A DNA stretch of 64,000 bases, taken from positions 221,775 to 285,774 of the forward strand of contig DAOUMV010000012.1 in assembly GCA_034408935.1 (NCBI GenBank). Direction: 5' to 3'. This document shows positions 1-7,856 of the stretch, one piece after another. Numbering within the stretch: position 1 is the first letter of the stretch; each line of letters begins with the position of its first letter. This DNA comes from DAOUMF01 sp034408935. Lineage in GTDB: Bacteria > Chloroflexota > Dehalococcoidia > SM23-28-2 > RBG-16-64-32. A model generated the notes under the pieces. That model saw nothing but the letters and a program-made list of their open reading frames with translations. It had not been told where the DNA came from and made no database searches. The position numbers and the translations under genes are program-made.

Positions 1-1
1 C

Positions 2-787
2 CTCATCGATCTCGCCTACCGCCGCGGCGTGCGCATCATGGCCCTGACCGACCACGACACCATCGAAGGCCTGCCGGAGGCGTTCGCGGCCACCGCCCGT
101 TACCCGGACCTCACGCTCATACCCGGCGTCGAGCTAAGCACCGACGTACCCGGCAACGAGGTTCACGTCGTCGGCCACTTCATCGACTGGCAAGATCAGG
201 ACTTCCAGCGCCGCCTCCAGCACATGCGTCAGTCGCGGCTGGGGCGTGCGCGCAAGATGGTGGACAAACTGGCGTCGTTGGGCAAACCCATCTCTTGGGA
301 GCGCGTCCAGGCCTTCGCCAGTGAAGGCGCCGTCGGCCGCCCCCACGTCGCCCGCGCCCTGGTGGAAGCCGGACACGTCGCCACCTTCAACGAGGCGTTC
401 GATCTCTACATCAACCGTAACGGCCCCGCCTACGTCGAGCGGGAACGCCTCACGCCCACCGAGGCGGTGGAGATGATCGTCGCAGTGAGGGGCCTCCCTA
501 CCCTGGCCCACCCCCGCGAGCTCGGCCAGTTGGACGAACTCCTCTCCCAGCTCAAGACCGTCGGCCTCATCGGCATGGAAGTCTATTACCAGGACTACTC
601 CCTGGAAGAGGTCGAGCGCCTGCTTGTCGTCGCCAACAGGTTCGCGCTCATCCCCCTGGGAGGCAGCGACTACCACGGCCTGGGCGGCCCCCAACAACGC
701 GAGCCCGGCGACATCCCCCTCCCTGACGAGCCAGTCCAGCGCCTGCTGGCCCTGGCGCGTGAGCGAGGAGCCCCAGGGGCGGTGTAG
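2..787 (+). CDS. PHP-domain metal-dependent phosphoesterase (5' truncated by window edge)
   Basis: The reading frame is already open at base 2, so the start lies outside the window. Visible PHP motifs are TDHDT near the left edge, GVELS, an internal GRPHVARAL segment, LAHP and C-terminal GSDYHG; these carry the histidine and aspartate metal ligands of the family. The order, with GRPHVARAL between the metal motifs, fits the TrpH/YciV branch (RNase AM, 3',5'-nucleotide phosphatase), soluble enzymes acting on nucleotide or RNA-end phosphates. The gene ends 13 bases before the next one on the same strand, so the two may be cotranscribed. Family is secure from the motifs; the exact substrate is inferred. 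Confidence 0.85.
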   Translation, partial: LIDLAYRRGVRIMALTDHDTIEGLPEAFAATARYPDLTLIPGVELSTDVPGNEVHVVGHFIDWQDQDFQRRLQHMRQSRLGRARKMVDKLASLGKPISWERVQAFASEGAVGRPHVARALVEAGHVATFNEAFDLYINRNGPAYVERERLTPTEAVEMIVAVRGLPTLAHPRELGQLDELLSQLKTVGLIGMEVYYQDYSLEEVERLLVVANRFALIPLGGSDYHGLGGPQQREPGDIPLPDEPVQRLLALARERGAPGAV

Positions 788-800
788 CTGGCTTTCCCTC

Positions 801-1283
801 ATGCAATGCGCCCGCCACCCCAACATTGAGACCGAACTCACCTGCGGGCGCTGCGAGACACCCATCTGCCCTCGCTGCGTCGTCTTCACCGACGTTGGCG
901 CCCGCTGCCCCACCTGCGCCCCCGCCCGCAAGCTCCCTCAGTTTGAAGTTGGGCCCCTCTACTTGCTGCGTGGCGCCACCGCCGCTCTCGCCGCCGGCGC
1001 CGGCCTGGGGGCCGTCTGGGGCGTCCTTCTCCCCGGCCGCATGGGGTTCTTCGGTCTCCTCCTGGGTGCCCTTCTGGGATACCTGATCGCCGAGGCGGTG
1101 AGCGCGGCCACCAACCGCAAGTCCGGGACTCCCTTGCAGGTGGTGGCCGCAGGCGGCGTCATCGCTGCCTACCTCATACACAACGTGGTCGCGGGGAACG
1201 AGCTGTTGCCCGCCGACGACTTGTTCGGATACGTCGCCGTCATCATCGCCGGCGCCGTCGCCATCAGCCGCCTGCGTTACTGA
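801..1283 (+). CDS. Small membrane protein with N-terminal B-box-type zinc finger
   Basis: A 160-residue protein. The first ~40 residues hold a Cys/His-rich finger (C3, H6, then CxxC and further Cys pairs ending in CPTC at about residue 38), the usual look of bacterial B-box-type zinc-binding heads. The rest is hydrophobic with about four membrane segments (roughly 55-75, 80-100, 115-130 and 138-156). The frame is open further upstream, but ATG at 801 puts the finger at the N terminus and lies just after the PHP gene stop. Such proteins are common in Chloroflexota and Actinobacteria, usually without known function. The finger may bind metal or a protein on the cytoplasmic face; that is inference. 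Confidence 0.7.
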   Translation: MQCARHPNIETELTCGRCETPICPRCVVFTDVGARCPTCAPARKLPQFEVGPLYLLRGATAALAAGAGLGAVWGVLLPGRMGFFGLLLGALLGYLIAEAVSAATNRKSGTPLQVVAAGGVIAAYLIHNVVAGNELLPADDLFGYVAVIIAGAVAISRLRY

Positions 1284-1308
1284 TCCTTCAGCGGGCTCAG
1301 GGCAGGGT

Positions 1309-1581
1309 CTAGCGGAGGATCGCCGTGATCACCAGCCCGACGATGATGAACGCCGCTATCAGAGCGATGCGCCGCAGATCACCCAGGACGTAGCTGTGGT
1401 CATGGACGATGTGCCGGCTCTGGGCTGGGCGATCGTGCTGGACGGCCACAGGGGCTGAGACGCCAGGCGGAGATGCTACTGGAGCGGGGGTGGCCGCATC
1501 GCGTGGAGCCGCCATCTCCCCGTGTAAGCGCTCCTTCTTTGACTTGCGCCGCCTCGCGGGCGGCCGATAGCGTCTAGGCAA
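1309..1581 (-). CDS. Hypothetical small single-pass membrane protein
   Basis: A 90-residue reading frame starting with ATG. The N terminus is very basic (about 20 residues rich in Arg and Lys), the middle is Ala/Pro/Val-rich linker, and the last ~20 residues form one hydrophobic helix ending in Arg, as in a tail-anchored protein. A purine-rich stretch (AGGGGGT) lies upstream. It is convergent with the zinc-finger membrane protein. I do not recognise a family. Size and composition make it plausible but not certain that it is translated. Confidence 0.45.
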   Translation of the reverse strand: MPRRYRPPARRRKSKKERLHGEMAAPRDAATPAPVASPPGVSAPVAVQHDRPAQSRHIVHDHSYVLGDLRRIALIAAFIIVGLVITAILR

Positions 1582-1668
1582 GAGTACCCCCTATCCCTAA
1601 TCAGTCGAACCGAATTATACACATAGATCACGCCGATGCCAACGATGGCGCGGGCCGATGAGCCCACG

Positions 1669-1697
1669 TTGACACCTCTGGTAGCCCAATATAGAAT
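1669..1697 (+). promoter_or_regulatory. Promoter of tRNA-Asp
   Basis: TTGACA at 1669-1674 and TAGAAT at 1692-1697, separated by 17 bases, form a near-consensus housekeeping promoter whose predicted start falls about 40-45 bases before the tRNA. No other gene begins downstream on this strand. Confidence 0.7.
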
Positions 1698-1746
1698 AAG
1701 ATGGCCCTCAGGAGGCCATGGCGGCACTTGAGGGTTTTCCATGGGC

Positions 1747-1822
1747 GGCCCCGTGGTGTAGCGGTTAACATGCCAGCTTGTCAAGCTGGAGATCGTGGGT
1801 TCGAATCCCATCGGGGTCGCCA
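1747..1822 (+). tRNA. tRNA-Asp (anticodon GTC), CCA encoded
   Basis: A full cloverleaf can be folded by eye. The 7-bp acceptor stem (1747-1753 with 1812-1818) has one G-T pair. The D arm is 4 bp, the anticodon stem CCAGC/GCTGG encloses the loop TTGTCAA (anticodon GTC), and the T arm has TTCGAAT in its loop. Discriminator base G73 is at 1819, as expected for tRNA-Asp, and CCA is encoded at 1820-1822. It has its own promoter and is followed by a strong hairpin, so it looks like a single-gene transcription unit. Confidence 0.97.
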
Positions 1823-1838
1823 ACAGGCAACGAAGGGT

Positions 1839-1864
1839 CGCCGGGCAATCTGCCCGGCGGCTTT
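1839..1864 (+). terminator. Hairpin terminator after tRNA-Asp
   Basis: A perfect 9-bp GC-rich stem (1839-1847 with 1851-1859) closes a 3-base loop and is followed by a short T run at 1862-1864. It lies 16 bases beyond the tRNA 3' end. The T tract is short, so efficiency is uncertain. Confidence 0.65.
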
Positions 1865-1952
1865 GCTGTCTCTGCCTCCTCAAACGCCCACCCGAACCCG
1901 TGCTTCGGCACCACCTCGATGGTCCGGCCAATCCGAAACCCAGGCGCTCGCT

Positions 1953-3203
1953 CTACTTGACGATCCACAGATCATGCGATAGGTACCTCGTCAGGTTCTC
2001 GACCCCGTTTTCGGTGACCAGCAGGACATCCTCGGGCATGCCACCGCAGACCTGCATCATCGGATCGAAGGCACCCACCTCCACCGCCAGCACCATTCCC
2101 GGCTGGATGATCGTCTCCTCGCCAGCTATGAGCCAGGGCGGCTCGTGGTTGATCAGACCTTCGCCGTGGCCGACGAAGCCGATGATCACGAACTGCGCCG
2201 GGTCGCGCTTCTTCAGGGCCTTCTCCGCCGCAGCGTGAACATCGCCGGCCTGAATGCCCGGCTTGATGGACTCCAGCGTCTCCAGGAAGGCCTCCTTGGC
2301 GATGTCGTAGTACTTCAGTTCGTTCTCCGGCGGGTCACCGACGTAGAAGTTGCGCTGGAAGTCGAGCTGGTAGCCCTGGTAGGTGGGCCCGCAGTCGCAA
2401 AGGCCCTGGTCACCCCAGTCGATGATGCGGTCCACCGGTTGGGTGATCCAGCGGTGGACGCCGCCGGCCTCTCGGGGGTTGCTCGAGAAGCAGAGCCACG
2501 TCCCCACGTTGGGCGTGTCCCACAAGCCGTTCTCAAGGGCGGCGTGCCAGAAGACCCGGTGCACATCGCGCTCGTTGACGCCGGGCTTGATCGCTTGGAA
2601 GGCCGTGCGCACAGTCTCGCAGGCCCTGCGGCAACCCTCCCGTATGGTCTCGATCTCCCACGGCGTCTTGACCATGCGCTGATCCCAGATGGCCTTGTCC
2701 GCGCTCACGACCTGGGCCCCGAGCCCGCGTAGAGCCTCGCGCAGGGCCTCGAACTCGTCGAAGGAGAGGTAGGTGTCGATCTCGGGCCCCGTCTCCAACC
2801 CGATCACCTTGCCGCTCAGGCCGAGTTCCTTGATGGTGTCCAGCAGGAACGGCGTGAACTCTGGGGGATTACCCCATTCCCTCACGTCGCTCCAGGCGCG
2901 CACGTCCTCGACGTGAGTGGTCAGTCTGAGGCACCAGAGGTAGGCCCCGTGAACGATAGCTACAGGCTCGCGATCCTGAAAGACGATCATGGCACTGCGC
3001 CAAACATCGGTGCGCATCTGGGCGACATCCGTCCAACCACCGTAGTACCACCAGTTGGTGGCGGAGAACGAAATCAGGGCGTCGATGCCGTGTTTGGCAA
3101 GAGCCTGCTTGGCCCTATCGATGCGCAGGCGGTATTCGTCGCGGGGGATGCGGGGCCATTTGGGCTTGTCCCCGAAGAAGCTCTCTACAACCTGCGTCGC
3201 CAT
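1953..3203 (-). CDS. M24 family metallopeptidase (Xaa-Pro aminopeptidase/creatinase-like)
   Basis: A 416-residue pita-bread protein: an N-terminal creatinase/prolidase-type domain (to about residue 170), then the M24 catalytic domain. Metal ligands are visible: Asp in CDCG and Asp in QLDF, His in the GHGEGL segment, and two Glu, one in the VEVG motif near the C terminus. ATG at 3203 has a good AAGGAGG upstream. Members cleave Xaa-Pro or related amide bonds or hydrolyse small amides such as creatine or ectoine. A TetR-type regulator gene lies 95 bases upstream on the same strand and probably controls it. Substrate cannot be told from sequence; true peptidase or small-amide hydrolase are both possible. 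Confidence 0.85.
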   Translation of the reverse strand: MATQVVESFFGDKPKWPRIPRDEYRLRIDRAKQALAKHGIDALISFSATNWWYYGGWTDVAQMRTDVWRSAMIVFQDREPVAIVHGAYLWCLRLTTHVEDVRAWSDVREWGNPPEFTPFLLDTIKELGLSGKVIGLETGPEIDTYLSFDEFEALREALRGLGAQVVSADKAIWDQRMVKTPWEIETIREGCRRACETVRTAFQAIKPGVNERDVHRVFWHAALENGLWDTPNVGTWLCFSSNPREAGGVHRWITQPVDRIIDWGDQGLCDCGPTYQGYQLDFQRNFYVGDPPENELKYYDIAKEAFLETLESIKPGIQAGDVHAAAEKALKKRDPAQFVIIGFVGHGEGLINHEPPWLIAGEETIIQPGMVLAVEVGAFDPMMQVCGGMPEDVLLVTENGVENLTRYLSHDLWIVK

Positions 3204-3298
3204 GGTAGTCGTCCTCCTTTCCTTCCCTGGTGTCTATTGCCAACAGCGTGTGTCAAACTCCCGGCTCCTGCCTATCGAGGGCAGCATCACCCCAAGGC

Positions 3299-3898
3299 CT
3301 AGCTCTCCTCCAGGTGTTCAGCCATCAACGTCCAGAAGATTCGTGCGTACCGCTCGAAGTCGAGGTCAGGCATCGCATGCGACAGGAAGAACATGCCTTC
3401 GCCGATACATTCCCACAGGGCGGAAGCATCCTCGGCTGACAGCAGCGTTGGCGGGCGGCTAGGGCGCCTCCCCGGATGAGCAGCGAGGATCTGCGCGTGC
3501 TGACGAATGTACGTCTCGGCCGTCTCCCTCAGTGTTGCCTCAGCGATCGTAGGGTCCTGGTTGACGACGAAGTCCATAATGAGCGTTGTCAGTCTCTTGT
3601 ACTCGCCGAAGCGGCTCACGAACCGGTCGCGGAGGAGATTCATAGCGTCTTCCCTGGAGGCGAGGCGGTCGGAGACCTCACCTCGTCCACGAATGTCTTC
3701 TTCCATGAAGCGGGCGACGGTACTTGTGAACAGCTCTTCCTTGTCGCTGAAGTAGTGATAGAGCGTTCCCATCGAGATGCCTGCATCACGGCAAATCTCG
3801 CGGGTGGTCGTTGCGCGGTAGCCTTTGGAGACGAACAGCTCCAAAGCCGCGTCGATGATGGCGCGGCGCTTCTCTCCTTCGTCGACCACTATCGCCAT
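3299..3898 (-). CDS. TetR/AcrR family transcriptional regulator
   Basis: A 199-residue protein with the TetR DNA-binding domain at the N terminus (about residues 10-57). Typical signatures include a helix-turn-helix with TTREICRDAGIS followed by GTLYHYFSDKEEL. The C-terminal ~140 residues form the variable ligand-binding and dimer domain. ATG at 3898 has a GGAGG box upstream. It sits directly upstream of the M24 peptidase gene in the same orientation and divergent from the nitroreductase-family gene. A palindrome just upstream of its start is a candidate operator, suggesting autoregulation. The ligand is unknown. Confidence 0.9.
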   Translation of the reverse strand: MAIVVDEGEKRRAIIDAALELFVSKGYRATTTREICRDAGISMGTLYHYFSDKEELFTSTVARFMEEDIRGRGEVSDRLASREDAMNLLRDRFVSRFGEYKRLTTLIMDFVVNQDPTIAEATLRETAETYIRQHAQILAAHPGRRPSRPPTLLSAEDASALWECIGEGMFFLSHAMPDLDFERYARIFWTLMAEHLEES

Positions 3899-3929
3899 GT
3901 CGTCCCTCCGGGCGCGCTCTATGGGATGA

Positions 3930-3950
3930 ATGAACGAGCGCTCGCTCTAC
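3930..3950. promoter_or_regulatory. Candidate TetR operator palindrome
   Basis: The core CGAGCGCTCG at 3935-3944 is a perfect 10-base palindrome within an imperfect longer one (TGAACGAGC facing GCTCGCTCTA). It lies about 35-45 bases upstream of the TetR start, in the divergent region before the nitroreductase-family gene, a usual place for an autoregulatory TetR site. Binding is inferred. Confidence 0.45.
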
Positions 3951-4196
3951 AGCCTACCTTTGAGCCTCCTAATTGTCAAGGCCCGAACCGGTCTGACGAT
4001 GAAGTGACGCAAGCTCCGGCAGCAATGAACGCCGGAGCCTACACCTCGCTTGGCGTTGACACCGCTCCCGCCCTCATCCAGAATCGTCTCATGTGCGTAG
4101 GCGCGGGCGGGGGCACACAATCTGGTGACCTCCGGCAGCCAGCAGAGATGAAACGGAGCGTGTGGCACGTCGCCTCCGCAGAACGAAAGTGGATCG

Positions 4197-4685
4197 ATGT
4201 CCAGACGGCTTGATAGTAGAACTGAGGCGTCAGACTACCGGAGACCACCGAGGCTGACGCAGATCGCGAACCGCGTAATTGCGTGGTTCGCGTCGATGGG
4301 ACTCACACCTTCCGATACTGTCACCTTGGAGGTGAAGGGCCGGAAGTCCGGCCGGATCCGTTCGACCGTGCTCACTTGGGCAGAACACGAGGGCGAGCGC
4401 TACGCTGTGTCGCTACGCGGCGAAGCGGAGTGGGTACGCAACGTACGGGCAGCCGCCGGCGAGGCGATCATCCGGCACAGAGGACGCCGAAAGGTCCAAC
4501 TGGAGGAGTTGCCAGTCGAGAAGCGGGCGCCGATCCTCAAGGCTTATCTGAGCAAGAGGGCTCTCAGCAAATCGCCGGCGACGGCTGCCCGCCAGTACTT
4601 CGGCCTGGAACCGGACCCCTCGATAGAAGAGCTTGAGCGGGTGGCAGCGAGGTACCCCGTATTCCGCGTCATGGATGTCGGCTGA
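4197..4685 (+). CDS. F420-type nitroreductase/quinone reductase family protein (DDN fold)
   Basis: A 162-residue protein of the deazaflavin-dependent nitroreductase (Ddn/DUF385) family. The diagnostic segment VKGRKSGRIRSTVL is followed by an EWVRNVRAA stretch, the family's F420-phosphate-binding and split-barrel core. Members are small proteins using reduced F420 on quinones or nitro compounds, or binding lipids or hemes. The start at 4197 precedes a basic N terminus, and a shorter start cannot be excluded. It diverges from the TetR regulator, so the regulator may also control it. Family assignment is good; cofactor use is inferred from the family and supported by an LLM-class F420 oxidoreductase elsewhere in the window. 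Confidence 0.8.
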   Translation: MSRRLDSRTEASDYRRPPRLTQIANRVIAWFASMGLTPSDTVTLEVKGRKSGRIRSTVLTWAEHEGERYAVSLRGEAEWVRNVRAAAGEAIIRHRGRRKVQLEELPVEKRAPILKAYLSKRALSKSPATAARQYFGLEPDPSIEELERVAARYPVFRVMDVG

Positions 4686-4724
4686 CCAGCCCTGGGATGG
4701 GTTCCTCGACACAGCGAAGTGGGC

Positions 4725-6299
4725 TCACCCGGGTCTCACCCATATGGGGCTGGACCAAGCTCGTTGTCCATTGCGCTGCTCCACACGCACACGGTAGTTC
4801 GACTCGCCAGCCAGCGGCTCGTCGTCCGTTAAGCGAAACCGCGCCGTGTAGGCGGATTCAGGTACGGGCCGATGAATCTTGGCCTTGTAGGCCACATGGT
4901 GGTAGATGTCTTCGCGCTCTGGTGAGCCGGGCTCGATCCCGCGGCCCTCCTGGAGCATCCGCGTACACTCTTCCTTGAACCATATCTCCCGGCTGCTGCG
5001 CGCGAACTCCTCCACGGTGCCACGTTCCTCGAGGCCGCATAGCCTGACGCGCAGCTCTGCGCTGGCGTCAGCCTCGAACTCGAAGACATCGGCATTCTGG
5101 TGACGGCCGCCTATCATCGTCTGCGACGTACGCATCTGGAAGCTGGCCTTTCCTCCGTTCAGAAACGGCCGCGACTGCCCTGGCGAAACCCAGCAGGGGT
5201 CGAAGTGGAGCATCCGGCCGCCGGCAACGGTGAGCTCCCCCTCCCATTCGCGGTCCCCGACCTCCACCTCGTCAGGGCGCGGACCCCATCCCGCCTCGAT
5301 TCGCAGCTTGAACCGCGACCGCTGGCCCGGCCTCGGCAGATCCCACGTTCCCTGATGGCAGTGAGTAGCGAGGACCCGCCCGTTTCGTAGCAGTTCGATA
5401 CGGTCGATCGCGTCGCAGCCTTCAACCTCGGCTGAGATCTCTCTCGCGCCTTTGGCCTCCGCGATCTCGCCCATGAGGGCGTCGTTGACGCGGAAGTCGA
5501 GCCGGATCCGATCCCCTGTCACGCCGTAGACGCGACGAGCCTCGAAGGCCTCCCAGAGGCTTTCCCGCGTCAGTTCCCTCGCCAGGCAGGCCATCGTGCC
5601 GCGGCCGTAGTGGCCGGGCATCGCTCCCCAGTTGTCAGTCGAGCAGATGGCCCCCAAGTGATAGCCGCGATCGAGGGCCGCCTGGTAGGTACCGCCGCCG
5701 AACCCCGGCCCCATGTGCCGGTTGTGACGCAGCCCGATCCATTCCTCGTCTGTCTCGGAGCATCCGTGAACCGAACAGACCTCGCAAAAAGGGGACAGGT
5801 GCTCGTCGAACACCGACCAGTCGCGTCCGCGAAGGCCGGGACGGTAGGCCGTGTGATGGGGGATGGCAAGGGCCTCACGCCCGCGTAGGCACTCGTACAG
5901 CTCGGCGAGCGTGTCGACTCGGAAGATGGGTAGACCCCGATGCAGGGAGAACACGTTGTGATCGCCACTCGAGCCGTCCCCCTGCCATTCGTAGCCGGGG
6001 AAGGTAACGAATCGGCCGGGAGCGCAAGCCTTCTCTATCGCGTCTTGCACCTCGGCCCACTCCCGGTCGAGTCGCTCCTGGCTCTTCCATCCCTCGAGGA
6101 TTAGCTGGTCGGGTTCGTGGCTTTCGGAGGGGCGTCCCCCCCGACTGAATGCCGGTGACCAGGCCGTGTAGTAGGCAGCCGCGTAGAAATCGAGATGCGA
6201 GGCGGCCGTTCGCAGCACCTCTTCCATCGGCGTGGGCAATGGCTCGGTTGTATAAGTGTTGTGGTGGGTCTCGCCCCAGAAGAGCTCGTGTTCTTCCAT
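4725..6299 (-). CDS. DUF3604-like / PHP-superfamily hydrolase
   Basis: A 524-residue soluble protein. The N terminus has WGETHHNTY and the middle has FPGYEWQG, IPHHTAYR and a CSTDNWG segment. These resemble the His/Asp/Glu metal-site motifs of the DUF3604 group of the PHP-like amidohydrolase superfamily. The C-terminal third looks beta-rich (a domain with ISAEVEGCDAIDRIELLRNG). No signal peptide is visible. The gene stands alone and convergent with the nitroreductase-family gene. Family members are poorly characterised; hydrolysis of a phosphoester or amide is inferred from the metal motifs. Confidence 0.65.
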   Translation of the reverse strand: MEEHELFWGETHHNTYTTEPLPTPMEEVLRTAASHLDFYAAAYYTAWSPAFSRGGRPSESHEPDQLILEGWKSQERLDREWAEVQDAIEKACAPGRFVTFPGYEWQGDGSSGDHNVFSLHRGLPIFRVDTLAELYECLRGREALAIPHHTAYRPGLRGRDWSVFDEHLSPFCEVCSVHGCSETDEEWIGLRHNRHMGPGFGGGTYQAALDRGYHLGAICSTDNWGAMPGHYGRGTMACLARELTRESLWEAFEARRVYGVTGDRIRLDFRVNDALMGEIAEAKGAREISAEVEGCDAIDRIELLRNGRVLATHCHQGTWDLPRPGQRSRFKLRIEAGWGPRPDEVEVGDREWEGELTVAGGRMLHFDPCWVSPGQSRPFLNGGKASFQMRTSQTMIGGRHQNADVFEFEADASAELRVRLCGLEERGTVEEFARSSREIWFKEECTRMLQEGRGIEPGSPEREDIYHHVAYKAKIHRPVPESAYTARFRLTDDEPLAGESNYRVRVEQRNGQRAWSSPIWVRPG

Positions 6300-6474
6300 G
6301 TGTATGCGCTCCAGCCGCAGCGGCCTCTCCGAGCCGCCGCAGGCCGTGCGGTCTATCGAACCTTATAGCCCGTGCCGCAGAGGTGTGCAACCGGGGGCAG
6401 AGGCGGCAGTATTCCGGGGCCCTGTGTGACGTGGCCTGCGGAGGGAAACCGACAGTCGCATCATCGGCTGTAAA
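6300..6474. other. Non-coding stretch upstream of the DUF3604 gene
   Basis: No convincing reading frame or RNA structure is seen. It holds the upstream region of the DUF3604 gene on the minus strand and the left border of the decayed pst copy. No consensus promoter is evident. Confidence 0.4.
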
Positions 6475-6589
6475 CCCGGCGTACCACCACAACCCTGCGG
6501 TGACGGCTATCATCGACTTCGCGCTCAGTCCTTCCGGACAGCGCATCGGGGAGGATCTCGGCTTCCTTCCCGTTGGCCCAACGCAGTAG
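6475..6589 (+). pseudogene. Remnant of a pstS 3' end
   Basis: Bases 6475-6589 closely match the last ~115 bases of the intact pstS gene (about 10950-11065). The same frame encodes NPAVTA, IDFALSP, IGE and the terminal GFLPVGPTQ followed by a stop. The rest of pstS is missing upstream. It continues into a copy of the pstS-pstC spacer and the pstC start, so it derives from a duplicated or ancestral pst locus. The differences from the intact gene are scattered substitutions, many silent or conservative, so the copy is not recent. Confidence 0.8.
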
Positions 6590-6614
6590 GCCCGCTCACC
6601 GAACAGGCCCCGCA

Positions 6615-6650
6615 CCTGCAGGCGGAAGCCTGGCAGCTTCCGCCTGCAGG
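6615..6650. terminator. Hairpin in the decayed pst spacer
   Basis: A perfect 15-bp stem (6615-6629 with 6636-6650) with a 6-base loop. The intact pstS-pstC spacer has the equivalent hairpin at 11094-11123, so the structure was kept in both copies. No T tract follows, so it is more likely an mRNA-stabilising or attenuating hairpin than a simple terminator. Confidence 0.5.
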
Positions 6651-6693
6651 GCTTGGGGGGATACAATCGGCGATAGCTGTCAGATGACTCGAA

Positions 6694-6861
6694 ATGGCTA
6701 GCGTCTCCCAACCGGCACCCGTCGTCGGCTCCCTGGAGCGTGCAGTCCGGTCCCGCCGAAGGGGCGCGCTCTTCGAGATCCCGGCGGAATGGCTCATCCG
6801 TGCCGCCCGCGAGAAGCTGGAGCGACAGATCGAAGATTTCGTGCGGGAAGAGGGCTCCTAG
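6694..6861 (+). pseudogene. Remnant of a pstC 5' end joined to foreign sequence (55-aa frame)
   Basis: An ATG frame whose first ~40 residues match the PstC N terminus of the intact operon (MAS.SQPAP, then GALFEIPAEWLIRAA). It then leaves the PstC sequence abruptly and ends after a charged tail (REKLERQIEDFVREEGS). All PstC membrane domains are missing, so it cannot be a permease. The frame is open, so a short cytoplasmic peptide could be made, but decay after an internal deletion is more likely. Confidence 0.7.
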
Positions 6862-6876
6862 CATCCGGGCCCGCAC

Positions 6877-7701
6877 GTGAGCGCAGCCTCTCTATTGCAG
6901 GCCGACGTCAGCACGCCCCTCGGGCTTCTGCTGGGCCTGCTGCAGGGGATCACCGAATGGCTTCCGGTGAGCTCAGAAGGAGTAGTAGCAGCCACCTACT
7001 CCGCCTTCCGCGACGATTCGTTCGATGACGCTGTGGCCCTAGCCCTATGGCTCCACGTCGGCACCGCTGTCTCTGCACTCGTGGCCCTGAGGACGGAGGT
7101 GGTGTCTGTTATCAAGGGTCTCACCATTCGCCGGCGCAGTGCGCCCTCTCCTCTTGGCACACAGTTGGTGCTGGCCACAATCGTCAGCGGGGCCATCGGC
7201 CTGCCCCTGCTGCTGGCCCTGGAGGAGGCCTCGGACCGGTTCGGTGCCAGCGCTATGGGCCTAATCGGCGCCCTGATGCTGGTCACCGGCGCCATCCAGT
7301 TGCGCCGACCGATTGGCGGCACGCGCGGGAGCACTGAGCTCTCCACCGCTGACGGCCTGCTTGCCGGGATCGCCCAGGGCCTGGCGGTGCTTCCGGGCCT
7401 GAGCAGATCCGGCCTGACTGTTGCGGTGCTACTTGGAAGGCGCGTTGAGCGTCAAGAGGCACTCGTCTTCAGCTTTCTCATGAGCATTCCGGCGAGCCTT
7501 GGGGCAGCCCTGTACGCTGCCGCGGACTCCGGGCTCGCCCTGTCGTTCGGCGCCCTCGTGGCGAGCATCGTCGCAGCTGCAGTTGGCCTATTCACCATCC
7601 GGGGCCTGCTGGCAGTGGCGCAGCGAGTCAGCCTTGGCCTCTTCGTCATACTGCTTGGAGCACTAATCCTGGGCGCCTCAGTGTGGCAAGCTTCAACTTA
7701 G
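6877..7701 (+). CDS. uppP: Undecaprenyl-diphosphatase-like membrane phosphatase (UppP/BacA family)
   Basis: A 274-residue polytopic membrane protein. The two family signatures are present: LLQGITEWLPVSSEG near residue 25 and LPGLSRSGLTVAVLLGRR near residue 170. These supply the catalytic Glu, Ser and Arg residues of UppP enzymes. UppP removes a phosphate from undecaprenyl diphosphate at the membrane, recycling the lipid carrier for wall polymers and releasing phosphate. The start is GTG at 6877 with no clear ribosome binding site. It lies between a decayed pst fragment and a phosphate transporter, possibly as part of a phosphate-related neighbourhood. A related polyprenyl-phosphate phosphatase role cannot be excluded. 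Confidence 0.85.
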   Translation: MSAASLLQADVSTPLGLLLGLLQGITEWLPVSSEGVVAATYSAFRDDSFDDAVALALWLHVGTAVSALVALRTEVVSVIKGLTIRRRSAPSPLGTQLVLATIVSGAIGLPLLLALEEASDRFGASAMGLIGALMLVTGAIQLRRPIGGTRGSTELSTADGLLAGIAQGLAVLPGLSRSGLTVAVLLGRRVERQEALVFSFLMSIPASLGAALYAAADSGLALSFGALVASIVAAAVGLFTIRGLLAVAQRVSLGLFVILLGALILGASVWQAST

Positions 7702-7856
7702 GATTCCCTGCTTGCGCCGCTGAACCGATTGGCTAGGGCTGCGCGCCGGAAGTCTCCCGGGACCATCGAATCTCCGCCTCGTGCGCTTCCCGGTAGGGTC
7801 GTTCGGGCGCGAGTAGGGCGGCACCCGGCGGCCCGTCTTGCCAGCTCAGCGCCGCG

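Noticed and set aside
5875..6876. 333-codon minus-strand frame overlapping the start of the DUF3604 gene
   Set aside because: It spans a known gene start and the decayed pst copy. It has no motif and has shadow-like composition.
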